A stretch of DNA of 64,000 nt from an uncultured Myxococcales bacterium (GTDB lineage Bacteria > Myxococcota_A > UBA9042 > CAIXZC01). Position 1 is the stretch's first letter, and each line of letters starts with the position of its first letter. Positions 45,405 through 53,491 of this stretch are shown piece after piece. Made by a program: the position numbers and the translations under genes. The notes beneath the pieces were generated by a model. That model was not told where the DNA came from and made no database searches. It saw nothing but the letters and a program-made list of their open reading frames with translations. The stretch spans positions 155,566 through 219,565 of the forward strand of contig CAITUV010000017.1 in assembly GCA_903895725.1 (NCBI GenBank), given 5' to 3'.

Positions 45405-46550
45405 ATGCGCTCCGGCGGGACCGAGAAGGCGGAAGCAAGGCGGGTCGCTCCGGAGGCCGAAGCGGTGCTTTCCGGGCCGTCCAGCGCCTCGCGTCCAGCC
45501 AGCGGTCGGCCCCGCAGTCTCCCTGTGTCGGGTCTTCTCCTGGCCGCCCTGCTGCTGGTGCTTCCCGCGACCGCACTGGCCGGCAAGACCTCCAAGCGTG
45601 AGAAGGGCGACTACGGCACGACCTACTGGACCCACCTCGACCAGGCACCGTACCCGGCCAAGGGGTTCAAGTACAAGGACGATACCGTGGGCATCTTCGT
45701 GCCCCGCCACTACTGCCCGGTCCTCATCCGGGCCACGAAGAAGGGCAAGCACCGCCCCCCCGACTACTCCTGCTATTCCGAGAAGCAGTGGAAGAAGCTC
45801 AAGAAGCAGGGGTACAGCGTGCGGAGAGTGGACGCGGTCGACTACGTGGTCCACTTCCACGGCCACTCCAACACCGTGGCCAAGACCTTTGCCAACCACA
45901 AGCTCCGGGAGCAGTTCTCCTTGAGCCTCCAGAACGCGATCCTCGTCGTCCCCCAAGGCCCTGTCAACGTGGTGGACTCCGACTGCGGGAAGCTCGAATC
46001 CAAAAACGGATTCCGCAATCTGCTCAAGGAGGTCCACGCCCTGCTCCAGGACGAGGGGGTGGTCGGCAGGAAGCAGCGCATCGGGAGGATCATCCTGACC
46101 TCCCACTCCGGCGGCTACAAGTGCACCGCCATGAGCATCAAGCTGGGCGGGATCGAGATCTCCGAGGTCTTCCTGTTCGACAGCCTGTATTCCTACACCG
46201 AGGTGTTCTTCAACTGGCTCAAGTCCCCGAAGGGAAAGGACCGTCGGCTGATCAACGTGTACTTCCGAGACAAGCCCAGGGCCCGGAGCGAGGAGCTCAT
46301 GGCCATGCTGAAATCGGCACGGATCGCCTTTGCCCACCTGACCGACTCGCAGATGCAGAAGGAGAACTTTTCCCGGAAACGACTGGCCAAGGAGAGCATC
46401 CTGTTCATCGAGACCGATCTGGGCCACTCGCAGTGCACCCGGGACAACTTCAACTACCGCGACTACCTGTTCTCCAGCCGCCTCAAGCGCTTCCGGAGCA
46501 CCGACTGGTTCAAGAAGAAGGGGCTGGACAAGCTGGAGCTGAATCCGTGA
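45405..46550 (+). CDS. Secreted alpha/beta-hydrolase-like protein
   Basis: A 381-aa protein with a long N-region before a hydrophobic export segment (VSGLLLAALLLVLPATALA). DAVDYVVHFHGHSNTVAKTF has the HG loop of alpha/beta hydrolases, and GRIILTSHSGGYKCTAM contains a GxSxG-like nucleophile elbow (SHSGGY). A C-terminal His is present in DLGHSQCTRDNF. This fits a serine esterase or PHB-depolymerase-like fold, but the triad is not certain and the middle is unfamiliar. It follows a good promoter and a poly-G Shine-Dalgarno (GGGGGGG just before ATG). The substrate is unknown. The next gene starts 111 bp later. Confidence 0.7.
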   Translation: MRSGGTEKAEARRVAPEAEAVLSGPSSASRPASGRPRSLPVSGLLLAALLLVLPATALAGKTSKREKGDYGTTYWTHLDQAPYPAKGFKYKDDTVGIFVPRHYCPVLIRATKKGKHRPPDYSCYSEKQWKKLKKQGYSVRRVDAVDYVVHFHGHSNTVAKTFANHKLREQFSLSLQNAILVVPQGPVNVVDSDCGKLESKNGFRNLLKEVHALLQDEGVVGRKQRIGRIILTSHSGGYKCTAMSIKLGGIEISEVFLFDSLYSYTEVFFNWLKSPKGKDRRLINVYFRDKPRARSEELMAMLKSARIAFAHLTDSQMQKENFSRKRLAKESILFIETDLGHSQCTRDNFNYRDYLFSSRLKRFRSTDWFKKKGLDKLELNP

Positions 46551-46661
46551 ACGTTTGGAATACTTTGCGGGGATCGTGCGTCCGTGGCGCCCGCTTTGCT
46601 TTCCCCGTTCCCTCTGTTCCGGCGGGGACGGAGCTTCGGTTGAACTGCTGGAGGACATGAC

Positions 46662-47774
46662 ATGCGACTCGTTCTGACTGCGCTCTCGCTCGCCCTTCTT
46701 CTCACTGCCCACGGCACCGTGAACGCCTACGAGGTCGATGGGTTCTCCGGAAAGAGCGCCAAGGCGGGCATCAAGGACTTCCTCCCCCGCTGCGATGCCG
46801 ACGAGAACAAGGACAACAAGTTCTACTCCGAGCAGTACTCGTTCAACTCGGAGCTCGAAGACGGCTACGACCTCTGGTTCCAGATCTTCATCTCGAACAT
46901 GGGGGTGGCCAACGGACGGGCCGCTCTGCAGCTTCACTTCACCCCCAAGGGGGGCAGCAAGATCAAGGACCGCGCGCTCTTCGATCAGGGCAACTGGAGC
47001 TACGCTGCCGACGGAGGCAAGCTCACCATGAAGCTCGGTGACAACGTCTTCTCCGGCGATGCCTCCGGCTGGACCGGCCGCTTCGAGACCGAGAATCTGA
47101 CCGTGGATCTCACCGTGAAGAACCTGGTTCCGTCGTGGAGCCCGGGAGGCGGCGCCGTCTACTACGGGGCGGCCCGGAAGAACTATTACGACGTGACGCT
47201 CCTGACTCCCCGGGGGACCATCGAGGCGGACGTGACGCTCAAGGCCACGGGGGAGAAGCACCACGTCAAAGGGCAGGTGACCGGCGATCGGTCGGCCAGC
47301 AACCTGTCTCCCAACCTGCTGGCCCGCCGCTGGGTGAAGCTGCGGCTCGTGGGCAAGTCGTACACGATCCTGATGACCAACCTCCAGACCTCGGAAGAGT
47401 ACGGCGACAAGTGGGTCGGCTGGTTCCTCATCGCGTCCGACAAGGCCGTCCTTGCCGCCGGTGCCAACCCGGCCCTGGAGCTGGCCGACACCGAGCGGGA
47501 TGCAGAGGCCGGCTACGAAGTGCCGCGCATCGTCCTCCTGTCGGGGGGAACCGGAGTGGACGGATTCACCGGTGCGATCAAGGGGCTCAAGCGGACCAAG
47601 CGCCACGACCAGCTCGCCGACCTCTCGACCCTCGAAAAGGCTGTCGTGAGCAAACTGGTGAAGCCGATCAGCTACGGATACAAGGCAGACTTCGAGTTCC
47701 AGTTCCAGTCCGGGGGAAAGGCCCGCTCCTACAAGGGCAAGGCCACCTACACCTACGAGCAGCTCACCAAGTAG
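46662..47774 (+). CDS. Secreted lipocalin-like (AttH/CrtC-type) protein
   Basis: A 370-aa protein with signal peptide MRLVLTALSLALLLTAHGTVNA. Two tandem beta-barrel halves are suggested: YDLWFQIFISNMGVANGRA and GGAVYYGAARKNYYDVTLLTPRGTIE in the first half, and RRWVKLRLVGKSYTILMTNLQTSEEYG in the second. This pattern resembles the AttH/CrtC/Svf1 double-lipocalin proteins, but the match is at the level of fold and spacing only. GGAGG lies 7 nt upstream of the ATG. It converges with the operon ending at 47917. A lipid or hydrophobic ligand carrier is a reasonable guess. Confidence 0.6.
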   Translation: MRLVLTALSLALLLTAHGTVNAYEVDGFSGKSAKAGIKDFLPRCDADENKDNKFYSEQYSFNSELEDGYDLWFQIFISNMGVANGRAALQLHFTPKGGSKIKDRALFDQGNWSYAADGGKLTMKLGDNVFSGDASGWTGRFETENLTVDLTVKNLVPSWSPGGGAVYYGAARKNYYDVTLLTPRGTIEADVTLKATGEKHHVKGQVTGDRSASNLSPNLLARRWVKLRLVGKSYTILMTNLQTSEEYGDKWVGWFLIASDKAVLAAGANPALELADTERDAEAGYEVPRIVLLSGGTGVDGFTGAIKGLKRTKRHDQLADLSTLEKAVVSKLVKPISYGYKADFEFQFQSGGKARSYKGKATYTYEQLTK

Positions 47775-47916
47775 GCAGGCAGGCCTGCCCCCATCACGCC
47801 GCTGGCGCACCGCACCCACGGATCGGCCAGGGCAACGTAGTCAATGAGCTTCGCTCGGATCCGCCGCGTGTCCCCCAACCCCCGGGGTCTTTGGCTCACT
47901 GCCCAGTGCCCACCGC

Positions 47917-50900
47917 TCACTGCCCCTTCTTCCTCCACGGCTCATCCGGCTTCGTGGAGCGCCACCAGTCGGAGGCCTTCCCGTTGCGGAGGCGCTCCAG
48001 CTCCTGTCGAAGCCAGGCTTCCTTCTCCGGCTTCTTGACCTTCTCCTTGCCCGCGGACATGTCCACGTAGCGCTGGATGTCTTCGACGGCAAGCTTCATG
48101 TCCTTGCCCCGGATGATGATCGAGCGGACGTAGTAGAGGTCCGGGTCGGTCCCCTGGCTCAGCTCGATTCCCCGGGCGATGAGCCGTTCCGCCTCGTCCT
48201 GGTGCCCCTGGTAGAAGTGGTCCAGGGCCATGTAGAGGTGGACCCGAGGGTCGAGCGGGACTCTGCGCTTCACCTCCCCCAGGATCTCGAGGCTGCCGGT
48301 GTAGTCGTCCTCGTAGTAGAAGCGGTACAGGCCTTTCAGGTAGAGAGCGACCGTATCGTCCGGGCGGCTGGACAGGCGGTCCTCGATGTACTTCTTCAGG
48401 TCCGGCTTCTCGAAGAACTGGGCCCTGACCGAGAAGACGGCACCGACTTTGGACAGGAGGAACGGGTAGCCGATGTCGACAGCCGCGATGCGGTCCCAGT
48501 ACTCGAGGGCCTTGTCGAGGCGGGCAAGATCCTTGTGAGTATTGCCCATCCAGTAGTGGAACGAAGCGGCGAACTCGAGCATGGCAAGGCTGTCCTGCAG
48601 CGCGGCTTCGCCGGCCTGGATGGTTGCTTCCGCCGCGGACTCGTCTCCGGCCTTGATCTGCTCCTGGGCCTTGTCGAGGTACCATTCCGCGGCACGGGTC
48701 ATGGAATCGGGGGGGCAGGGTTCCTGGAGGGGCTCCAGGAGCTCGAACAGGCCGACGGTCATGCCCTGCAGGCCGTCGGGCCACCACTGGAAGGCCAGGG
48801 AGCGCTCGGGGCAATTGGGCATCCACGCAACGTGGACCGGGGCGAGCTTGTGGCGTGTGAGCACGTACCGGCAGGCCGGGTGCATGGGGCGGTAGGGGTC
48901 TTTCGTGACATCCCAGCTCTGTTCTCCGTCGGCATCCCGGGTGGCATAGCACTGGGCCGAGAGGAAGAAGAACGTGCGGCGGCTCGAGTGCCCCTGCGCA
49001 CGGAATGCGGAGACGGGCAGGATGCGGTCGTTGCGCAGGGGGGGCTTGACCCTCCAGGCCGGGTAGTGGCGATGGACCGGGGAGTAGGCGACCTGGTCGA
49101 TGAGGGCCCTTCCGAGCGATGCCTGGCCCAGCGCATGCCGGGGCTCGTCTTCCGGGCCCAGGACCACGATGTCCACGTCTTCCGGCGGAAGGAGGTCGGC
49201 CGCGGCCAGGAAGAGCTGCTCCTGCTGGGTCGTGTTGGTCGGGTCGAACAACCCGGGAATGGCGGGGACCGAGGCCCCAGCCCACGCCAGCAGAACCGCT
49301 GCTGCGACACCGGCGTGCAGGAGCCCGCCGCGTCGGGAGCCGTCCGGAGCCTGCCGACCGGCCAGGGCCCGGACGATTCCCTCGGCACCGTCTGCGGCCA
49401 GCATCGAAAGCAGCATGGCCGCCGGAACGTGCAGGCGCAGCATGGAATCCTCGTTCATGTCCAGCGAGTACAGGGCGATCCAGCCAAACGCCACGAGGCC
49501 GAGCCCGAGCCGTCGCCTCCACGCACCCTGCCGGAACGACAGGACGATGGCAACCAGAGCGAGCAGCGGAATGGCGACCGGGAACAGAGCGGGTCGCAGA
49601 ACCAGGTCGAGCTGCACGAGCCCGTCGAGCATCCGGACCGGCGACAGACGGGACAGCACGAGCTCTCCCTTCTCGACTTCTCCCGCGGTTGCCTGGAGGG
49701 CATGGATCGCGGCCGGGAGGACCATCAGGAGCCATCCGCCGGCCAGCCACCCGAGCCTGCGGGACCGGTCGGTCCGGGGAAGATCGGGCAGCAGGAACGC
49801 GGCCGCCAGAGCGGGGACCACCGGCAGCAGCTCGGGTCGCAGGTACGGGCCCAGCGCCAGCATCGGAATGGCCAGGATGAGGCGCAGCGGAACCCGCAGC
49901 CGCCCGCCAGGCGCTGCGGAGGCAGGCGAGGCCCACTCGTCCCGCACCAGGACGAGCCCCCCCGCCACGAGCAGCATCGCCGGCACCAGCATGCTCTCGG
50001 AGTTCCCGTCCCTCAGGAAGACCGGGGTCAGAGCCAGCATCGCAGCCAGCAACAGGCTGCCCGAGCTGCCGAGACGCAGCAGGTCCGATGCCAGCAGGAC
50101 CAGCGGTACCACCAGGAGCAGCGAGAGCGCGGCGTGGAACGCCATCACCGTATCCGTGTGCACCGGGAAGAGCTGGAACAGCGCATGGTACAGGACCGGT
50201 CCTCCCGCTCCGTAGCGAGGGAGCCAATCGAGGCTCACCGCACTGTCCATGAGCGGGTGGAACATCCCCACCTTGACCAGTGCGAACGGGACGACCACGA
50301 AGCGAAGCACCCCGGAAATCGCCAGGATTCCAGCCAGTGCGGCGAGCGCAGCCGGGGACCATTTCGCAAGCCTGCGGGCGCAGACCCAGGCCAGCATCCC
50401 CAGGCCCGCCAGGCCCAGCAGATAGAGCAGTCCGGTGCAGACCAGGAGCCAGACCGGCACCTGGGCCGACTCGGGGGCCGGCCCGGCCTTCTCCGGGGAA
50501 ACCACGGGGACCGGAGCGGCAAACGGGACGATGGTGCCGTCATCATGCGTTCGGAGCCTCTCCGCCGCGGCCCTCATGAACTGCTCCACGTCCGGGCTGG
50601 ATGCGGGGAAGCCCTCCTGCGTGTTGTACCAGAGAGCAAAGCGCTCCGACGTGGAGAATGCGGGGGAATCCGGGGTCCTGGGGCCCACGAACAGGCCGAA
50701 TCGGCCTTCGTGGGGGTGCGATACCTCGAAGGAGAGCCGCTCCCCTTCCTGTGCGCACCGCAGGACCTTCCACCCGGGGACCAGCTCAGGGCTCTCCCCT
50801 TCCGCCACGAGCAGCTTCAGGTGCGGGCACGGCATGGCCTGCGAGCGGCCCGGGGGCGGGGGCTGCTCGGCCGCGGCTCCTCCGGAGCACAGGCCCACCA

Positions 50901-50985
50901 CGGCCGAGGCGAGCAGGGCCCCGACGAGGGCGAGCCCCGCCCGAGTTGGGGGAGAGTGGGGCGCTGCGACCACAGCTGGCTTCAT
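47917..50985 (-). CDS. Polytopic membrane protein with TPR tail (possible GT-C glycosyltransferase)
   Basis: A 1022-aa protein. It has a signal-like N-terminus (LALVGALLASAVVGLCSGG) and a soluble region to about residue 180. About ten transmembrane helices follow to about residue 560, with a DWLPRYG...HALF loop that looks like the periplasmic loop of GT-C glycosyltransferases (dolichol-mannosyl/ArnT type). A soluble part and a tetratricopeptide tail (residues about 780-960: AAEWYLDKAQEQIKAGD, YWMGNTHKDLARLDKALEYW, HLYMALDHFYQGHQDEAERL) come next. Its ATG overlaps the stop of the DUF4442 gene by 4 bp; it is last in the radical SAM operon. It may glycosylate or position the operon's product; the acceptor is unknown. 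Confidence 0.75.
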   Translation of the reverse strand: MKPAVVAAPHSPPTRAGLALVGALLASAVVGLCSGGAAAEQPPPPGRSQAMPCPHLKLLVAEGESPELVPGWKVLRCAQEGERLSFEVSHPHEGRFGLFVGPRTPDSPAFSTSERFALWYNTQEGFPASSPDVEQFMRAAAERLRTHDDGTIVPFAAPVPVVSPEKAGPAPESAQVPVWLLVCTGLLYLLGLAGLGMLAWVCARRLAKWSPAALAALAGILAISGVLRFVVVPFALVKVGMFHPLMDSAVSLDWLPRYGAGGPVLYHALFQLFPVHTDTVMAFHAALSLLLVVPLVLLASDLLRLGSSGSLLLAAMLALTPVFLRDGNSESMLVPAMLLVAGGLVLVRDEWASPASAAPGGRLRVPLRLILAIPMLALGPYLRPELLPVVPALAAAFLLPDLPRTDRSRRLGWLAGGWLLMVLPAAIHALQATAGEVEKGELVLSRLSPVRMLDGLVQLDLVLRPALFPVAIPLLALVAIVLSFRQGAWRRRLGLGLVAFGWIALYSLDMNEDSMLRLHVPAAMLLSMLAADGAEGIVRALAGRQAPDGSRRGGLLHAGVAAAVLLAWAGASVPAIPGLFDPTNTTQQEQLFLAAADLLPPEDVDIVVLGPEDEPRHALGQASLGRALIDQVAYSPVHRHYPAWRVKPPLRNDRILPVSAFRAQGHSSRRTFFFLSAQCYATRDADGEQSWDVTKDPYRPMHPACRYVLTRHKLAPVHVAWMPNCPERSLAFQWWPDGLQGMTVGLFELLEPLQEPCPPDSMTRAAEWYLDKAQEQIKAGDESAAEATIQAGEAALQDSLAMLEFAASFHYWMGNTHKDLARLDKALEYWDRIAAVDIGYPFLLSKVGAVFSVRAQFFEKPDLKKYIEDRLSSRPDDTVALYLKGLYRFYYEDDYTGSLEILGEVKRRVPLDPRVHLYMALDHFYQGHQDEAERLIARGIELSQGTDPDLYYVRSIIIRGKDMKLAVEDIQRYVDMSAGKEKVKKPEKEAWLRQELERLRNGKASDWWRSTKPDEPWRKKGQ

Positions 50986-51464
50986 CGTTCACCTCGACGT
51001 TTCACCGACAGGGTGAGGGCGAACTCAGCCACCGGCTCCTCCCCGGACAGGGACGGAACCGTGGCAACGACCTTGACGGTCCGCTCGACCCGCTGCCCGG
51101 TGGCCATGGCCTCGTCGACCATCTGTCGGATCTCCTTCCCCTCGGTGCAGGTGAACAGGGCATCCCCTTCCACCCGCCTCAGGAACCTGGCATGGAAATC
51201 CTTGAAGATCAGCGAGGCCTTGTCGCCCTGCTCGCGGATGATCCGCATGGCCATCATCCCCGGACCCAGCTCGGCTCCCATGCAGAGGGCGCCGAAGTAC
51301 ATCGTTCCGAGATGGTTGCGGGTCATGTGCCCCATGACCACCCGGATCCGGCTCGAGTCGAAATCAAGCTGTTCGACTCGAGGCCGAAGCACGGCCAGGA
51401 GGGGGAAACGTGCCACCGAGTAGGCCCACAGTCCGAGCGTGTCCAGAAGTCCAGAGCGACTCAC
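50982..51464 (-). CDS. DUF4442 hotdog-fold protein
   Basis: A 160-aa protein of the DUF4442 (PaaI/YiiD-like thioesterase hotdog) family. RIRVVMGHMTRNHLGTMYFGALCMGAELGPG is split by the conserved N(H/L)xGTxxxGAL helix, followed by beta strands (ALFTCTEGKEIRQMV, VAEFALTLSVKR). Such proteins usually hydrolyse acyl-CoA or acyl-ACP thioesters in the cytoplasm. The GTG start at 51464 overlaps the preceding stop (GTGA) with GGAGG 6 nt upstream, and its own stop overlaps the next ATG. Its place inside a radical SAM operon suggests that acyl groups or lipids are part of the pathway. Confidence 0.82.
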   Translation of the reverse strand: MSRSGLLDTLGLWAYSVARFPLLAVLRPRVEQLDFDSSRIRVVMGHMTRNHLGTMYFGALCMGAELGPGMMAMRIIREQGDKASLIFKDFHARFLRRVEGDALFTCTEGKEIRQMVDEAMATGQRVERTVKVVATVPSLSGEEPVAEFALTLSVKRRGER

Positions 51465-53491
51465 GAGTTGCCTCCAGTGCGGGTGGTTCCAGGGGCAGTT
51501 ATCAGTCGTTTCAGACGCTTTGCCGATTCCCCCTTGAGCACCAGGCCGGCCAGCAGCTCGCCGGCGGCAGGACCGAGGGGGGCGTTGCGTGCAACCTGCT
51601 CCATCCAGGTGAGAGCGGCGGCCACGAAGCGGCTCCACGGGCGGTCGGGGAAGCGCCCCTGTCCGCCTGCGAGCACCAGGGCGAGAAGCTCCGGGTTCTC
51701 CTCGTCCGCCCGCTGCCGGTTCCGGTCGAACGTGCAGGCCGCAAATGCCGCCGCAGGATCGTCCACGCCCGCCAGCCGAAGCGGAGCCGGCGGCCCAAAG
51801 CCCCGACCACGCGGGAGGGGCAACGACAGGTGGCCACCGATCTGCGACTCGACGTCCGCAGTGACTTCCGGCCCGGCCAGTGCAGCGACCATCGAGAGCA
51901 GGCGGACGAGCGCCGCAGTCCGCTGCGCCTCGTTTGCGCTCGGGACTGCGGTCAGCCCGGGCAGCTCGACGTCCAGATCCGAGTCGGACATCACGTGAAG
52001 CCGGGGCCGCAGGACCAGCTCGTCCCGCTCACCAAATCCCTCTTCTCCGGGAAGGTGGACCCGGTCCAGCGGATGCATCTCGCCCGGAGCGAGTGGAACC
52101 CGCATTCCGAGCAGCTCCCGGTCACCCGAGTACATGGGGCAGAGGGGCTGTCCGTCCGGGCCTGCCAAGAGATTCCTCACGATACCTGAGAGCCTGGAGA
52201 CGAGTGCGGCCCGCCAGGCGGGGCGCCGACACATCCTCTCCAGCAGGGCTGCCAGCACCGCGGTGTCGAGCCCATCGCCCCCCTCCTCCCCTCCTGCCTG
52301 CACGGAGATCCCTCCGATGCCCGCGGCCAGCACGGAGTGGAGCCGGTCGGCCCTCTGCGACACCAGTGTTGCGCCCCCATCCCACTCCATGAAATGGGCG
52401 AATGGGGACCGGCAGCGCAGGAGTCGGTCCTGCGCCGACGTGTCCCCCAGCGACGAGGCCAGCCGGTAAGCTCGGGCCCATGCGTCGGCAGTCGGGGCAG
52501 CGGGAGCGACGGCGCCGACTGCCGACGGAGGGCCGTCAGAGGTCGATTCGGAATCACGGCCGACGGGCTCGACAGTCGATGCCGGGTTGTCGAGGTCCGC
52601 TCGGCGAAGGAGCGCGGCACCCGCCTGCCCGAGGTCGCCAAGGACCGTCCCGGGCGGAGGCGAGGCAGCCCACATGGCGGCCAGGCTGCCGAAGACGACC
52701 GGCTTGCCCGACAGGTCGAACGAGATGGCGATTTCCGGTGAGAAGACGAGATCTTCGAGGCGAAGCCTCTCCCCGCCGCCGACCTCCCCGCAGATGACGG
52801 AGTTGAAGTAGAAGGTGTCCTGGATCCGCCCCTCCATGAGGCGCTCCGGGAAGAGCCGGGCCAGGGTCGGGGATATGCCCTCCATGGACTTCAGCAGCGT
52901 GTCCGTGTCGAGGTAGCTCCCGGTGCGCAACGCCGTGTGCGTGACGCTGAACCGGGCGCGGCAGACCCCGTCACGCTCCGCCTGGAGCAGCCCCTGGACT
53001 GCGAGGTCCAGTCGTCCCGCCGGCATCCGGGAGGCATGATCCGGGTCAACGGAGAGCACCACGGCCAGCCAGTCCGACGAGGCCTCGGGAATGGGTTCCC
53101 GCAGGCGTTGCCCCGCCTCTGCCGGAGCGGTTCCGAGGACCAGGCCGTTGGTGAAGACTTCGACTTCGGCGGCGGCCTTGCGGGCCAATCGGCACAGCGT
53201 ACCTGGCGACGAGTGCTGGAACGGCTCGCCGCCGACCAGGGTCATCCGCCCGATACCGGCAAGCTCCTGCGACACGGCGGCAAACGTCTCGACGGGCATC
53301 TCCCGGCTGCCGAGCACACCGGCCGCGATACAGAAGGGGCAGCGCAGCGAGCAGACGTGGGTGACGTCCACCATGGCGGCGGCGGGCATGGGCCTCGGTG
53401 CCTCCCGAACCACCCGCACGCGGCGATAGAACGAGTTGAAGAAATGGGGATGGACCGCGGCAACGCGGCACAATGCCTGGCCCAGCCTCAT
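51461..53491 (-). CDS. Radical SAM protein with large unknown C-terminal part
   Basis: A 676-aa protein. The radical SAM motif CSLRCPFC is at residues 47-54, with MTLVGGEPFQHSSPG following and other SAM-barrel strands (DWLAVVLSVDPDH) to about 300. The remaining 370 residues carry no recognised family and no SPASM cysteine cluster. A copy of the dispersed GC-rich repeat (51800-51821) is translated within this part as PLPRGRGFG without breaking the frame, so that segment probably tolerates insertions. It starts at ATG 53491, overlapping the stop of the double radical SAM gene by 4 bp (ATGA), and overlaps the DUF4442 start at its end. The substrate is unknown. Confidence 0.85.
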   Translation of the reverse strand: MRLGQALCRVAAVHPHFFNSFYRRVRVVREAPRPMPAAAMVDVTHVCSLRCPFCIAAGVLGSREMPVETFAAVSQELAGIGRMTLVGGEPFQHSSPGTLCRLARKAAAEVEVFTNGLVLGTAPAEAGQRLREPIPEASSDWLAVVLSVDPDHASRMPAGRLDLAVQGLLQAERDGVCRARFSVTHTALRTGSYLDTDTLLKSMEGISPTLARLFPERLMEGRIQDTFYFNSVICGEVGGGERLRLEDLVFSPEIAISFDLSGKPVVFGSLAAMWAASPPPGTVLGDLGQAGAALLRRADLDNPASTVEPVGRDSESTSDGPPSAVGAVAPAAPTADAWARAYRLASSLGDTSAQDRLLRCRSPFAHFMEWDGGATLVSQRADRLHSVLAAGIGGISVQAGGEEGGDGLDTAVLAALLERMCRRPAWRAALVSRLSGIVRNLLAGPDGQPLCPMYSGDRELLGMRVPLAPGEMHPLDRVHLPGEEGFGERDELVLRPRLHVMSDSDLDVELPGLTAVPSANEAQRTAALVRLLSMVAALAGPEVTADVESQIGGHLSLPLPRGRGFGPPAPLRLAGVDDPAAAFAACTFDRNRQRADEENPELLALVLAGGQGRFPDRPWSRFVAAALTWMEQVARNAPLGPAAGELLAGLVLKGESAKRLKRLITAPGTTRTGGNS
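51800..51821 (-). repeat. Dispersed GC-rich repeat inside a coding region, copy 3
   Basis: Core CCCCTCCCGCGTGGTCGGGG read along the coding strand of the radical SAM gene, encoding PLPRGRGFG with its neighbours. It is the only intragenic copy of the six. Confidence 0.85.
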
